A stretch of DNA of 33,216 bases, taken from assembly GCA_018829385.1 (NCBI GenBank), contig JAHJUC010000698.1:1-33216 (forward strand). Reading direction: 5' to 3'. The notes beneath the pieces are model-generated. The model was not told where the DNA came from, did not search any database, and worked only from the letters and a program-made list of their open reading frames with translations. Below are positions 1 to 9,015 of the stretch, one piece after another. The stretch comes from Alphaproteobacteria bacterium (lineage in GTDB: Bacteria; Pseudomonadota; Alphaproteobacteria; Rhizobiales; Rhizobiaceae). Each line of letters opens with the position of its first letter. Positions within the stretch are counted from its first letter, which is position 1. The position numbers and the translations under genes were made by a program.

Positions 1-260
1 CTCGGCCATGAATGGCGGGCTGTCTTGCCTCAAGCCGCGCAGACGCACTTCAACCCCGCGATAGCTGAAATGGTTGACTGGCGCGATCCGCTCGATCCCC
101 TTGATCATGCAGGCGGCGACGGCTGCCAGAAGAAGCTCGGCAGGATTGAACGCGTCGGCGCGCCCCTGCATGTCGGTGTCCAGGGTGATCTCGGCGTCCT
201 TGGTCCGGGCCACCGACCCATGATTGTCGACGCGGTGTGCGGCGACTGAATATTCGAGCA
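1..260 (-). CDS. OsmC-family protein, N-terminal part (3' end beyond window)
   Basis: Absent from the ORF track because it is open at the window edge. Reverse strand from ATG at 260 reads MLEYSVAAHRVDNHGSVARTKDAEITLDTDMQGRADAFNPAELLLAAVAACMIKGIERIAPVNHFSYRGVEVRLRGLRQDSPPFMAE, with the OsmC-like NPAELLLAAVAACM motif. Confidence 0.85.
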
Positions 261-1172
261 TCACTCCCACTCCATTTGCTGGAACGCGGTCTGGGCGTTG
301 CGCCCGGCGAGGCTGTCGAACTGCTCCAGATGGGAAAAGGCTGACTGGTCCACTTGAGGCGCAGCCATGATGTCGCCGCCCTCATCGATCAGCGCCCCTA
401 TCTGCGTGCGCAGGTTCATCAGGTAGTCGTAGGTGTCGGCACGGGCCCGGTCCATCGTGGTGGGCTCGCCATGGCCGGGCACGACATGGGCCGCGCCTGT
501 TGCCTCCACCGCCAGATAAGCTTCGGGCCAGTGGGTGATCGAACTCTGGTCGCCGACGCCGAGGATGCGCTCGACATAGACGATGTCGCCGGTAAAGACC
601 GTGTCGCGCTGCGGCACCCAGACGAAGCTGTCGCCGGGCGTATGGGCGGGACCTGGGTGCACGATCTCGAAGCTCAGCCCGCCCACAGCGAACGCATAAG
701 TATCGGTGAAGGTCACGTCCGCGTGAGCCGGTTCCGTGCCTTTGAGCGCGTCGCCAATCAGCTGCGCCAGCCCGGTCATCTGCATCGAGGCGCGCGCCTG
801 CTGATCCTCGACTGCCGCCGCGGATGCGATCACGGACGCGCCCTGCGCCTGCCAGTAGCCGTTGCCGAGCCAGCGATGATCCTGCCCGCCGGTGTTGATG
901 ACATGGGTCACGCGCTGGCTGGTCACGCTGCGGATCGCATCGTGCAACGCCTCGGCCCCCCGCCACGACCCACCCGGATCGATCAGCACCGCGCCGTCGG
1001 AGGTGACCACCAGCCCGAAGGTCGCGTTGTTGGCAAGGTTCGCGGGACTTCGCTGTTCCTTCTCGCCGACGATGGCCCAGACGCCGTCGGTCACCGGTTG
1101 GATTTTCAGAACCTCGGCAGCGGCGAAGGTCGGAGTTGCAAGCAGGGCGGCAGCCAGGAGAGCCCGCATCAT
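261..1172 (-). CDS. exported MBL-fold metallo-hydrolase
   Basis: 303 aa; N-terminal signal peptide; TGGQDHRW, HPGPAHTPGDSFVWVP, FTGDIVYVERI and VPGHGEPT motifs typical of MBL-fold hydrolases. Confidence 0.88.
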   Translation of the reverse strand: MMRALLAAALLATPTFAAAEVLKIQPVTDGVWAIVGEKEQRSPANLANNATFGLVVTSDGAVLIDPGGSWRGAEALHDAIRSVTSQRVTHVINTGGQDHRWLGNGYWQAQGASVIASAAAVEDQQARASMQMTGLAQLIGDALKGTEPAHADVTFTDTYAFAVGGLSFEIVHPGPAHTPGDSFVWVPQRDTVFTGDIVYVERILGVGDQSSITHWPEAYLAVEATGAAHVVPGHGEPTTMDRARADTYDYLMNLRTQIGALIDEGGDIMAAPQVDQSAFSHLEQFDSLAGRNAQTAFQQMEWE

Positions 1173-1405
1173 GCGCTTAGCCAGCCGTCGAGCTTGCCCT
1201 CATCCGGCAGACCGCCCGCATGGACGAGCTTGCCGTCGACGGCGATACCCGGTGTCGACATGACCCCCGCCATGGCGATGGATCTGGCGTCGGTGATCTT
1301 TTCGACCGCAACCTCGACGCCGAGCCGTGACGCAGCGTCCTTGATCATCTTCTCGGTTGTTTCGCAGCGCTTGCAGCCGGGGCCATAGACCTTGACGGTT
1401 TTCAT
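1169..1405 (-). CDS. small thioredoxin-fold protein (redox-active disulfide type)
   Basis: 78 aa, MKTVKVYGPGCKRCETTEKMI (CxxC), STPGIAVDGKLVHAGG; 4-bp overlap with the downstream MBL gene. Confidence 0.88.
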   Translation of the reverse strand: MKTVKVYGPGCKRCETTEKMIKDAASRLGVEVAVEKITDARSIAMAGVMSTPGIAVDGKLVHAGGLPDEGKLDGWLSA

Positions 1406-1417
1406 GGGCGTGTCCTT

Positions 1418-2476
1418 TCAGAGAATTGCGTTGAAGAGAAAGCCGGTGGCGAGGATCCCCGAGGCGACGACCGCAATGAAGATCGCGATCAGGCGAAGCG
1501 TCAGCACCTGCTTCAGGATGATCATCTCCGGCAGGCTCAGAGCGATCACGGACATCATGAAGGCCAGCGTCGTGCCGAGCGCCGCTCCCTTGCCGAGCAG
1601 GGCCTCGACGATCGGAATCACTCCCGCCGCATTGGTATACATCGGCACGCCGACGACAACGGCTGCCGGCACCGACCACCAGGCCTCGCCGCCCATGATC
1701 CGCAGCATCATCTCCTCGGGCACGTAGCCATGGATCGCCGCGCCGATGCCGATGCCGACCAGCACCCAGATCCAGACCTTGCCGACAATCTCGCGGACCT
1801 GCTCAAGGCCGATCTTCAGCCGGTCGACCATGGTCAGCCGCTCTTCCGGTAGGTCACCAACGGGGCCGGCGTTCAACTCGCGCACCCAGTCCTGCAGATA
1901 GCGTTCGAGCCCCATCCGGCCGAGCACTATGCCTGCGACGGTGGCGATGGTGAAGCCGAAGACGAGATAGAGTGTGGCGATCTGCCAGCCGACGAGACCG
2001 TAAAGCAGCCCGAGCCCCACCGGTCCGACCATCGGTCCGGCAATCAGGAAGGAAAACGTGACGCCGAGCGGAATGCCCGCCGAAACGAAACCGATGAAGA
2101 GCGGCACCGACGAGCAGGAACAGAACGGGGTGAGCACCCCCAGCGCCGCGGCCAGCGGATAGCCCCAGACCTGGCGCTTGCCGGCAAGGATCGCCCGGGT
2201 CTTCTCCGGGCTGAACCAGCTGCGCAGAACGCCGGTGACAAAGACGATACCGGTCAGCAGAAGCAGCACCTTGGGCACATCGTAGACAAAGAAGGCGATG
2301 GCCTCGCCGGTATGGCTGTCGCGCGCCACCGGAAACTGCGATGTGACCCATTCCGAAATCGGAACGAGCTGGCCATAAAGCAGATAAAGCACCACGCCCG
2401 CGGCGGGCACGCCGCCATACCAGAGCCAGTCGGGCGCGGCACGGGGTGGGGAAGGGGCGTTTGTATCGATGGTCAT
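1418..2476 (-). CDS. permease, ArsP/DUF318 (YraQ-like) family
   Basis: 352 aa, multiple TM segments; GVLTPFCSCSSVPLFIGFVSAGIPLGVTFSFLIAGPMVGP signature. Confidence 0.88.
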   Translation of the reverse strand: MTIDTNAPSPPRAAPDWLWYGGVPAAGVVLYLLYGQLVPISEWVTSQFPVARDSHTGEAIAFFVYDVPKVLLLLTGIVFVTGVLRSWFSPEKTRAILAGKRQVWGYPLAAALGVLTPFCSCSSVPLFIGFVSAGIPLGVTFSFLIAGPMVGPVGLGLLYGLVGWQIATLYLVFGFTIATVAGIVLGRMGLERYLQDWVRELNAGPVGDLPEERLTMVDRLKIGLEQVREIVGKVWIWVLVGIGIGAAIHGYVPEEMMLRIMGGEAWWSVPAAVVVGVPMYTNAAGVIPIVEALLGKGAALGTTLAFMMSVIALSLPEMIILKQVLTLRLIAIFIAVVASGILATGFLFNAIL

Positions 2477-2760
2477 GCGACCTTCCTTTCGGATCTTGTT
2501 TCTGCGGCCAGAACCGCATCGATCACGGAGGCAAATTCAGGTGCGAGGTCCGGATTGCGGCGATAGCGCACCCATTGCGCGTCGCGCCTGTCCAGCACGA
2601 TACCGGCCTCGCGCAGCACCTTCATGTGCCGCGACATCCGGCTCTGGCTCGCCTCGAGCCTTGCCATCAACTCGCAAACGCAATGCTCGCCCCCATCCCA
2701 AAGGATTGCGAGAGCGGCGCGGCGGGTCGGATCGGAAAGGGAAGTCAGTATCTCCTGCAT
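2473..2760 (-). CDS. ArsR-family winged-helix transcriptional regulator
   Basis: SLSDPTRRAALAILWDGGEHCVCELMARLEASQSRMSRHMKVLREAGIVLDRRDAQWVRYR. ORF track starts at 2772; start at 2760 (MQEILTSL) preferred because the palindrome at 2770-2791 would then lie upstream. Confidence 0.88.
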   Translation of the reverse strand: MQEILTSLSDPTRRAALAILWDGGEHCVCELMARLEASQSRMSRHMKVLREAGIVLDRRDAQWVRYRRNPDLAPEFASVIDAVLAAETRSERKVA

Positions 2761-2769
2761 GCAGGGATA

Positions 2770-2791
2770 CATATGCGGTTTGGCGCATATG
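2770..2791. promoter_or_regulatory. putative ArsR operator, perfect 8-bp inverted repeat CATATGCG-GTTTGG-CGCATATG
   Basis: Arms 2770-2777 and 2784-2791 are exact reverse complements, directly upstream of the ArsR gene. Confidence 0.65.
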
Positions 2792-3613
2792 CGCCTTGAT
2801 CGATATCAACCGCACCTCAGATCTCGCGCACGCGCGACGCATGTTTCGATCGCAATGATGTTTCGCTCGGGCCCCGCACCGCGTCTCGTATCCGCCGGGC
2901 ACATTTCGGCGTCGGCTTGCCTGGGCGCTCCTCCGGGGCTTTGTTTATGAGCGTCCGTTTCTCCGACCATTGAAGCATGATCCGCAGACGACTGCCTCGG
3001 CGCAACTATGCCTGCGATGTTGGCAGCGGTGGGTAGGATTTCCTTGCGTCAGCAGAACGCGATCTTGGTGCTCATTTCCGCGACGTCTAAGGGTCATCGA
3101 ACTATATGCCTTACGCTTCGATAAGCGTCAGACGGAGCGAATTGATTTGATATCAAACAACATGTGAAAGGCCTGCAGTATACGCACCAGGTGTCGGCTT
3201 TCGGCGATGTCGTCACGTCCGTTCAGTGGGCGCCATCAGCTGTTTTTCCTTGTGGCGTATGCGTTCGAGCTGATGCGCGTCGCCCTGCAAGCGAGCCGGG
3301 GCGTATGTTCCGAAATAGCTATCGTGGAGATTGTCAGCACACTCGTCGTCCGGTCGCAGAAGCGATCTCCGCTCATTGCCGGCGACATCAATGGTTGTGT
3401 TTCTTGATGCCGGTATCGACAAAAAAGCCGAATTCGCCCCATCGCTGTCAACTTATCGTAAAGTTAGCGTCAAGTGGCTCTTTGTCGGACTAAGAAGCAG
3501 CTTGCTCCGTGACGCAACCAGGACGCGCCAAACTTGACATAATTGGCCTGTTGGCAGTGCCTACCTTTACATCATGACAAGGTCACAAGCGTCCGACCTT
3601 GACGTCCTGGCGC

Positions 3614-3689
3614 ATAGAGGTGGACTGGTTTCCGGAATGCTCGCGGCGCCAGAAGGCAGCCCCTTGCAGTGACGACGTTTTTTCTAGGA
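3614..3689. repeat. dispersed degenerate repeat, copy A
   Basis: Same orientation as 33141-33216 (76 bp, about 50/76 identical by hand, no gaps) and related to 22832-22887; shares ATAGAGGTGG, CGGCGCCAGAA and CTAGGA blocks. Confidence 0.6.
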
Positions 3690-3783
3690 CTTCGCTTGTT
3701 GTCCGCGTTGGAGAGCAAGTGATTTCCGGAACCGCGGTTACTCGGAGATTTAGTATCATGTCGAACATTCTCCCGTTCAACGA

Positions 3784-4911
3784 CTAGCTCGTAAGTGTGA
3801 TCACCCTGCGCAGGCTGGTCACGACATGATCGATCTCGTCAGGAGTCGTTGTCCGGCCCAGGCTGAACCTGATGGCGCCCATGCCAACCTGCGGCGATAC
3901 ACCCATCGCCTCCAGCACCGGAGACAGCTCGACGCGTCCCGAATGGCAGGCGGAACCGGTCGATGCCGCGACCTCCGGCATTGCCGAGAGGATCTCCGCG
4001 CCTACCCGGCCGACGAAGGAGACGTTGAGGGTGTTGGGAAGACGCTGGTCCGGATGACCGTTGAGAACGACGCCGTCGCCGAAGGCTTGCCTGAGGGCGT
4101 CCCAGAAAGAATCCCGCAGGTGTTGAACGCCAGCCATGGGCGCAAGGTCGGCGGCGAGACTGGCGGCGAGGCCCAGGGCCGAGGTTAGCATTGCGCTTTC
4201 CGTTCCGGCGCGACGACCGCTCTCGTGCCCGGCGCCATGGATGAACGGTTCGAGCTTCAGGCCATCACGGATATAGAGCGCGCCAACACCTTTCGGCGCA
4301 TGGAACTTGTGCCCCGCGATTGTCAGCAGGTCGACGCTGAGATCGTCCACGCGGGTCGGGATCTTGCCGACTGACTGGGCGGCATCGGTGTGGAAGGGGA
4401 TGCCGTGTTCGTGCGCGATGGTTGCGCACGCCGCAATGGGCTGGATCGTTCCGGTCTCGTTGTTGGCATGCATGATGGTGACGAGCACGGTGTCGGGGGT
4501 GATGGCGCGGCGGAGATCGTCGGGATCGACCAGTCCCGCGCCGTCGACCGGCAGCCAGGTCACCTGCGCGCCGAGGCGCTCGAGAAACCGCAACGGTGCG
4601 ACGATGGACGGATGCTCGACGCTCGAGGTGATAAAATGCGGTCGATCCCTGCCGCTTGCGAAGAAGACGCCCTTCAGCGCGTGGTTGTTCGCCTCGCTGC
4701 CGCCGCTGGTGAAGACGATTTCGTGCGGCGCGCAGCCCAGAAGCGCCGCTACCTGGCGCCTGCCGTCCTCCACCATCTGCCGGGCAGGCACACCGGCCCA
4801 GTGGTTGCTCGACGGATTGCCATACCCCGTCTCCAGGGCATGGCGCATGATCCCGGACACCTCGGGGGCGACCGGCGTGCTGGCGTTGAAGTCCAGATAG
4901 ACGTCGCGCAT
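3784..4911 (-). CDS. cysteine desulfurase (class V aminotransferase, NifS/IscS-like)
   Basis: 375 aa from ATG at 4911 (MRDVYLDFNASTPV); HANNETGTIQP, TDAAQSVGKIP, AGHKFHAPKGVG, STGSACHSG motifs. The upstream part of the 568-aa track ORF is a shadow frame. Confidence 0.93.
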   Translation of the reverse strand: MRDVYLDFNASTPVAPEVSGIMRHALETGYGNPSSNHWAGVPARQMVEDGRRQVAALLGCAPHEIVFTSGGSEANNHALKGVFFASGRDRPHFITSSVEHPSIVAPLRFLERLGAQVTWLPVDGAGLVDPDDLRRAITPDTVLVTIMHANNETGTIQPIAACATIAHEHGIPFHTDAAQSVGKIPTRVDDLSVDLLTIAGHKFHAPKGVGALYIRDGLKLEPFIHGAGHESGRRAGTESAMLTSALGLAASLAADLAPMAGVQHLRDSFWDALRQAFGDGVVLNGHPDQRLPNTLNVSFVGRVGAEILSAMPEVAASTGSACHSGRVELSPVLEAMGVSPQVGMGAIRFSLGRTTTPDEIDHVVTSLRRVITLTS

Positions 4912-4949
4912 GATCCTGCCTCCCGTTTCAAGTGTCGCTCCGTCCGCAC

Positions 4950-5375
4950 TCAGGGCTTCCAGGCTGCGTCCTGCTTCCAGCCGATGATGCCGGTCTGCAT
5001 CACCACGACGTTGGACCTGCCGGCCACGCGCAGGGCGAAGGTTGCCTGGGCCGAGAGGCTGCCGGTGTTGCAGAACAGGATGGTCATGCGGTCTTCGGGG
5101 ATCTCGTCGATGCGGTCGAGCACTTCGCGCCATTCGATGTTGACGGCGCCGGGAATGGTTTCCGTGTCGAACTGGCCCGCGTCGCGGGTGTCGACGAACA
5201 GCGCGGTCTCGAACACGCCCTGGTCGATCTGCTGCGGCAGGATGATGCCGGACTCGTAGTCCTGGAACATCAGGTATTCCTGCATGGCCTCGATGGCGGT
5301 TTCCTGGGCCATGACGGGCGCCGCGTGAAGGCCAAGTGCGACTGTCGCCACGGCCATAAGGTGTTTCAGTGTCAT
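4950..5375 (-). CDS. exported rhodanese-domain protein
   Basis: 141 aa; signal peptide ending near PVMAQ; FVDTRDAGQFDTETIPGAVNI, active-site-like FCNTGSLS, IIGWKQD. Confidence 0.87.
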   Translation of the reverse strand: MTLKHLMAVATVALGLHAAPVMAQETAIEAMQEYLMFQDYESGIILPQQIDQGVFETALFVDTRDAGQFDTETIPGAVNIEWREVLDRIDEIPEDRMTILFCNTGSLSAQATFALRVAGRSNVVVMQTGIIGWKQDAAWKP

Positions 5376-5701
5376 CGGGTCTCTCCTGTGTTCCGATAAT
5401 TGTTCTGGCTGGAGTGCTCAAGCCAGCCATTGGTGCCGCCTTCGAGCCAGAGGGCGTCCTGATGGCCAAGCTGGCGCAACAGGGCAGCACCCTCGGTCGA
5501 CCGGCCTCCGCCCTTGCCGCAGATGGTGACCGGGATCTTCCCGGCGGGGATGTCGTTCACCCGGTCTGCAAGTTCAGCCAGCGGGATATGCACGGCGCCC
5601 GCGACGTGAGCGAGGGCATAGTCCGCGGCGTCGCGGACGTCGATCAGGTGGAACCGATCCGGGCCGGCCGCAAGTTCTGCCAGCGTCAGCATCTCGGCCA
5701 T
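5372..5701 (-). CDS. cytoplasmic rhodanese-domain protein
   Basis: 109 aa from ATG 5701: LIDVRDAADYALAHVAGAVHIPL, ICGKGGGRS loop, LEGGTNGWLE; overlaps neighbours. Confidence 0.88.
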   Translation of the reverse strand: MAEMLTLAELAAGPDRFHLIDVRDAADYALAHVAGAVHIPLAELADRVNDIPAGKIPVTICGKGGGRSTEGAALLRQLGHQDALWLEGGTNGWLEHSSQNNYRNTGETR

Positions 5702-6054
5702 CAGAACACCAGCACCTTGTCGGCGGCGAGCGTCGCCTGGGCGAGTTCGTCCATGGTCGAGCGGGTCGGCCCCTCCATCATGTCGGTCCCGGCCAGCCCG
5801 CGCGCATCCATGCAGGAACCGCACATCAGCACGCGGCCCCTGGCGGACAGAACCCGGCGGATCATGCGCTCCAGGTTGTAATAGCCTTCGGGCGTCTTCT
5901 GACCCGACTTGGCGCAGAGCACGGCGTCGGCCATCAGGAAGACGGTGGTTTCCCCCTCCGGATCGTTCTTGGCCAGCGCATGAGCCATGCGCAGACCATT
6001 GAAGCTGCGCTCGGTGCCATAGGGCGGGTCGTTGAGCAGGATCAGGTGTTTCAT
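5701..6054 (-). CDS. DsrE/DsrF-family sulfur relay protein
   Basis: 117 aa; MKHLILLNDPPYGTERSFNGLRMAHAL, VLMCGSCMDARGL. Confidence 0.87.
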   Translation of the reverse strand: MKHLILLNDPPYGTERSFNGLRMAHALAKNDPEGETTVFLMADAVLCAKSGQKTPEGYYNLERMIRRVLSARGRVLMCGSCMDARGLAGTDMMEGPTRSTMDELAQATLAADKVLVF

Positions 6055-6064
6055 GGCAGGGTCC

Positions 6065-6784
6065 TCAGTTCAGAGCGCGGGTTTCGAGATCGGCGAGATA
6101 CGCCTCGATGCGGCGGGCGTTGGCGCCGCGGTCGATCTGGCCGAGGCGGGACCGCGAGCGCATGTCGATGCGGGTGCCATTGTCGGTCTCGGCAATCCGC
6201 ACCGCGACCTCGTCCTCGAAGCCGAACAGGCGGCTTGTGGCAATTGCCTCGATCTGGCTTTCCGCGGGGTCGGCGGAAAGCACTTCCCAGCCGCGATCCT
6301 CGATCAGAGCCAGCGCCGCGGCGAAGGCCTCGTCAAAGGACAGCGGCAGTTCGAGTGGCTGCACCTTGGGGTAAGCGGCACGCTGAAGCGCGGCGTTGGC
6401 CGCCGGATAGTCCGTCGGCGTCACCGTGAACCAGAACACCGGCGGATCTTCGACATCGGTCGATATGTCGTTGATGGGCGGTGTCGCGTGGGCTGCAAGC
6501 TCGAAGGCTGCGCCGAGGCCTGCGACGGGCAGGGATAGAGCCAGCCCCAGGAGGACCAATAGGGCGCCGCCCTGTCTCCGACGCAACCAGACCGCAAGCC
6601 CCGCGAGCGCGGCCAGGACGCCGGCTGCCGCCGCCCAGGCTGCCCAGCCCGCCAGGTCATAGGCCTGCGGCCAAGGCCAGCCGCCCGCCCGGAAACCCCA
6701 GACGGCAGTTGCGATAAGCACGAATGAAGCAAGCCCCAGGAGGATGGCGACGAAGCCGAGGCGGCGGGTGAGGCTGTCAGTCAT
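6065..6784 (-). CDS. DUF1499-like membrane protein
   Basis: 239 aa from ATG 6784; N-terminal TM helices then FWFTVTPTDYPAANAALQRAAYPKVQPLEL...FGFEDEVAVRIAETDNGTRIDMRSRSRLGQIDRGANARRI. Confidence 0.82.
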   Translation of the reverse strand: MTDSLTRRLGFVAILLGLASFVLIATAVWGFRAGGWPWPQAYDLAGWAAWAAAAGVLAALAGLAVWLRRRQGGALLVLLGLALSLPVAGLGAAFELAAHATPPINDISTDVEDPPVFWFTVTPTDYPAANAALQRAAYPKVQPLELPLSFDEAFAAALALIEDRGWEVLSADPAESQIEAIATSRLFGFEDEVAVRIAETDNGTRIDMRSRSRLGQIDRGANARRIEAYLADLETRALN

Positions 6785-8078
6785 GCGAGCGCTCCGGATC
6801 GGGTGCGGGATTGAGACGCGGATGGGTTTCCTCCATCCCGAGGACAAGCCAGAGGCCTGACACCGCCATGGCGGTTCCGGTCAGCCAGAACCCGGCTTCG
6901 AGCATTCCCGCCGCATCGGCGATCAGGCCCATGGCGAGAGCGCCGATGGCGTAGCCGAGATCGCGCCAGAACCGGTAGACGCCAAGCGCCGAACCGCGCC
7001 AGGACGGGTGGGCGATGTCGCCCATGGCGGCGATGAGCGTCGGGTAAAGTAGCGCCATGCCGACACCGGTGACGGCGGCTGCGACAGCCCATCCGGAGAC
7101 ACCGGCAAGGAACGGGAAGGCCAGGACGCCGGCGGCGCACAAAAAGAAGCCGGCGACGGTGGGCCATTTCCGGCCGAAGACGTCCGACAGCGGGCCGGTC
7201 CAGAGCTGGCTGCCGCCCCAGACGAAGCCGTAGATGCCGGTGACCCAACCGATCTCGATCAGGCTCGCGCCCTTGGCGACCATGAACACCGGCACCAGCG
7301 CCCACATCAGCGCGTCGACGAATTTTTCGACGCTGCCCGCCTGCGCCAGCGCCATGAAGGTGCGGTTGCGCCAGGTGACGAGGGCGAAGATCTGGCCAGC
7401 CGTCGGGCTCTCGGGCCCCTCGACATAGCGCGGACGCGGACCCGTTGTCGCCCCCGCCTTGTGCCGGGCAGCCTCGGCGCGGGCGTAGGGAAGCGTTTCT
7501 GTGAAGGCCAGCACCCCTGAGGCGAGCGCCAGGAGGATCACCACAAGCCCGAAGACGAAAAGGCTCAATCGCGGATCGAAGTAACTGGCGAGGTAACCCG
7601 TCACCAGGCCCGCCAACGCAACGCCGCCATAGCCTGCGAATTCGTTGAAGCCGGTGGCCAGTCCGCGCTCGGAGCCCTTGACGATGTCCATCTTCGCCGT
7701 GACCGTCATCGACCAGCAAAAGCCCTGGTTGACTCCAAGCAGCACGCTCGCCGCCACGATCCAGCCCCAGGACGGCGCCCAGAGGATCATGAACGGGATC
7801 GGCAGGGCCACCAGCCAGCCCCAGATCAGGACCTTGCGCCGCCCGACCCGCTCCGACAGGCGGCCGGAGACGAAGTTCATCGCGCCCTTGACGATGCCGA
7901 AGGAGACGATGAAGGCGAAGATCGCGGTCATCGAGCCCTGAACGACGCCGAACTCGGTCTCGGCCAGCGCCGGGATCACCGTGCGTTGCAGGCCTATGGT
8001 CAGGCCCACGAAGAAGACTTGCAAAAGCTGATCGAGGAAAGGCCGCAGGTTCTCGCGGATGCCGAGGGCGTAGGTCAT
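6777..8078 (-). CDS. MFS transporter
   Basis: 433 aa from ATG 8078 (MTYALGIRENLRPF); about 12 TM segments, GRLSERVGRRKVL motif. Upstream half of the 718-aa track ORF is a shadow of the next gene. Confidence 0.9.
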   Translation of the reverse strand: MTYALGIRENLRPFLDQLLQVFFVGLTIGLQRTVIPALAETEFGVVQGSMTAIFAFIVSFGIVKGAMNFVSGRLSERVGRRKVLIWGWLVALPIPFMILWAPSWGWIVAASVLLGVNQGFCWSMTVTAKMDIVKGSERGLATGFNEFAGYGGVALAGLVTGYLASYFDPRLSLFVFGLVVILLALASGVLAFTETLPYARAEAARHKAGATTGPRPRYVEGPESPTAGQIFALVTWRNRTFMALAQAGSVEKFVDALMWALVPVFMVAKGASLIEIGWVTGIYGFVWGGSQLWTGPLSDVFGRKWPTVAGFFLCAAGVLAFPFLAGVSGWAVAAAVTGVGMALLYPTLIAAMGDIAHPSWRGSALGVYRFWRDLGYAIGALAMGLIADAAGMLEAGFWLTGTAMAVSGLWLVLGMEETHPRLNPAPDPERSHD

Positions 8079-8926
8079 TCCGGTTCCTTCACGGTGATGC
8101 GCGGATCGAGCGCATGGCCGCTCGCAGGTCCCCGGACGGGCTGGATCAGCATCCGGTCGAGCCAGAGGTCGCGGGTGGTGCGAAACTGCTCGATGCCGAT
8201 CTCCATGCCCTGATGCCCCCTGGCTGGCTGGGCGATGTAGGTGCCGAGCAGCCGGTCCCACCAGGGCAGGTTGAAGCCGTAGTTCGAGTTGGTCTCGCGC
8301 GGATCGATGGAGTGGTGGACCCGGTGCATGTCGGGCGTGACGACGAACAGCCGAAGCACGCGGTCGACGGGGCGCGGCAGGTCGATATTGGCGTGATTGA
8401 AGAGCGCGGTGGCGTTGAGCAGCACCTCGAACAAGAGCACCGCGACGGCGGGCGGGCCGAGGGCAGCGACCACCGCCAGCTTGACCCCCATCGAGATCAG
8501 GATCTCGACAGGGTGAAAACGCAGGCCGGTGGTGGCGTCGAAGTCGAGATCGGCATGGTGCATCCGGTGCAGCCGCCAGAGCCCGGGAACGGCGTGGAAC
8601 ATGACGTGCTGCAGGTAGATCGCCAGATCGAGCAGCAACATCGAGACCACGATCGCGAACCAGGGAGCCACGTCGACATTGTTGAACAGGCCCCAGCCCT
8701 TGTCCTCGGCCGTGATGGCAAGGCCGACCGCGAGGATCGGGAAGGTCAGCCGCAGGATCGCCGTATCGAGCACCACGAGCGCCAGGTTGTTGGTCCAGCG
8801 GATGACGCGCGGGATCTCCCGCCGCCGCCGGGGTGCGGCGACTTCCCAGATCGCCATTGCCGCGAGCACGCCCAGAAACGCGGCAAGACGTATCATCGGT
8901 TCGGCGGCGAGGATAATGTCGGACAT
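8075..8926 (-). CDS. sterol desaturase / fatty acid hydroxylase family protein
   Basis: 283 aa; His-box motifs HVMFHAVPGLWRLHRMHH, RVHHSIDPRETNSNYG; TM segments; ATGA overlap with the MFS gene. Confidence 0.9.
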   Translation of the reverse strand: MSDIILAAEPMIRLAAFLGVLAAMAIWEVAAPRRRREIPRVIRWTNNLALVVLDTAILRLTFPILAVGLAITAEDKGWGLFNNVDVAPWFAIVVSMLLLDLAIYLQHVMFHAVPGLWRLHRMHHADLDFDATTGLRFHPVEILISMGVKLAVVAALGPPAVAVLLFEVLLNATALFNHANIDLPRPVDRVLRLFVVTPDMHRVHHSIDPRETNSNYGFNLPWWDRLLGTYIAQPARGHQGMEIGIEQFRTTRDLWLDRMLIQPVRGPASGHALDPRITVKEPE

Positions 8927-8972
8927 GGATCACTCAGCGTTCGGGGTTGCCGGATGCGATAAAATCAGTATC

Positions 8973-8994
8973 ATTCAATTGATCGCTTGAATGT
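8973..8994. promoter_or_regulatory. putative operator, perfect 7-bp inverted repeat CATTCAA-N8-TTGAATG
   Basis: Arms 8973-8979 and 8988-8994 are exact reverse complements, in the divergent intergenic space between 8926(-) and 9016(+). Confidence 0.65.
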
Positions 8995-9015
8995 TCTATC
9001 GTCAGGAACCGCCAG

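Noticed and set aside
354-1388. 344-aa plus-strand ORF
   Set aside because: Antisense to MBL hydrolase and thioredoxin-like genes; compositionally a GC-rich shadow frame.
3164-3493. 109-aa ORF in the 2.8-3.8 kb gap
   Set aside because: No recognisable domain, several overlapping short ORFs on both strands; treated as non-coding or decayed DNA.
4912-5490. N-terminal extension making a 568-aa cysteine desulfurase ORF
   Set aside because: The extension overlaps two rhodanese genes in another frame and is Arg/Pro-rich shadow sequence; ATG at 4911 gives a normal desulfurase.
8079-8933. N-terminal half of the 718-aa MFS ORF
   Set aside because: Shadow of the sterol desaturase-like gene; the true MFS start is ATG 8078.
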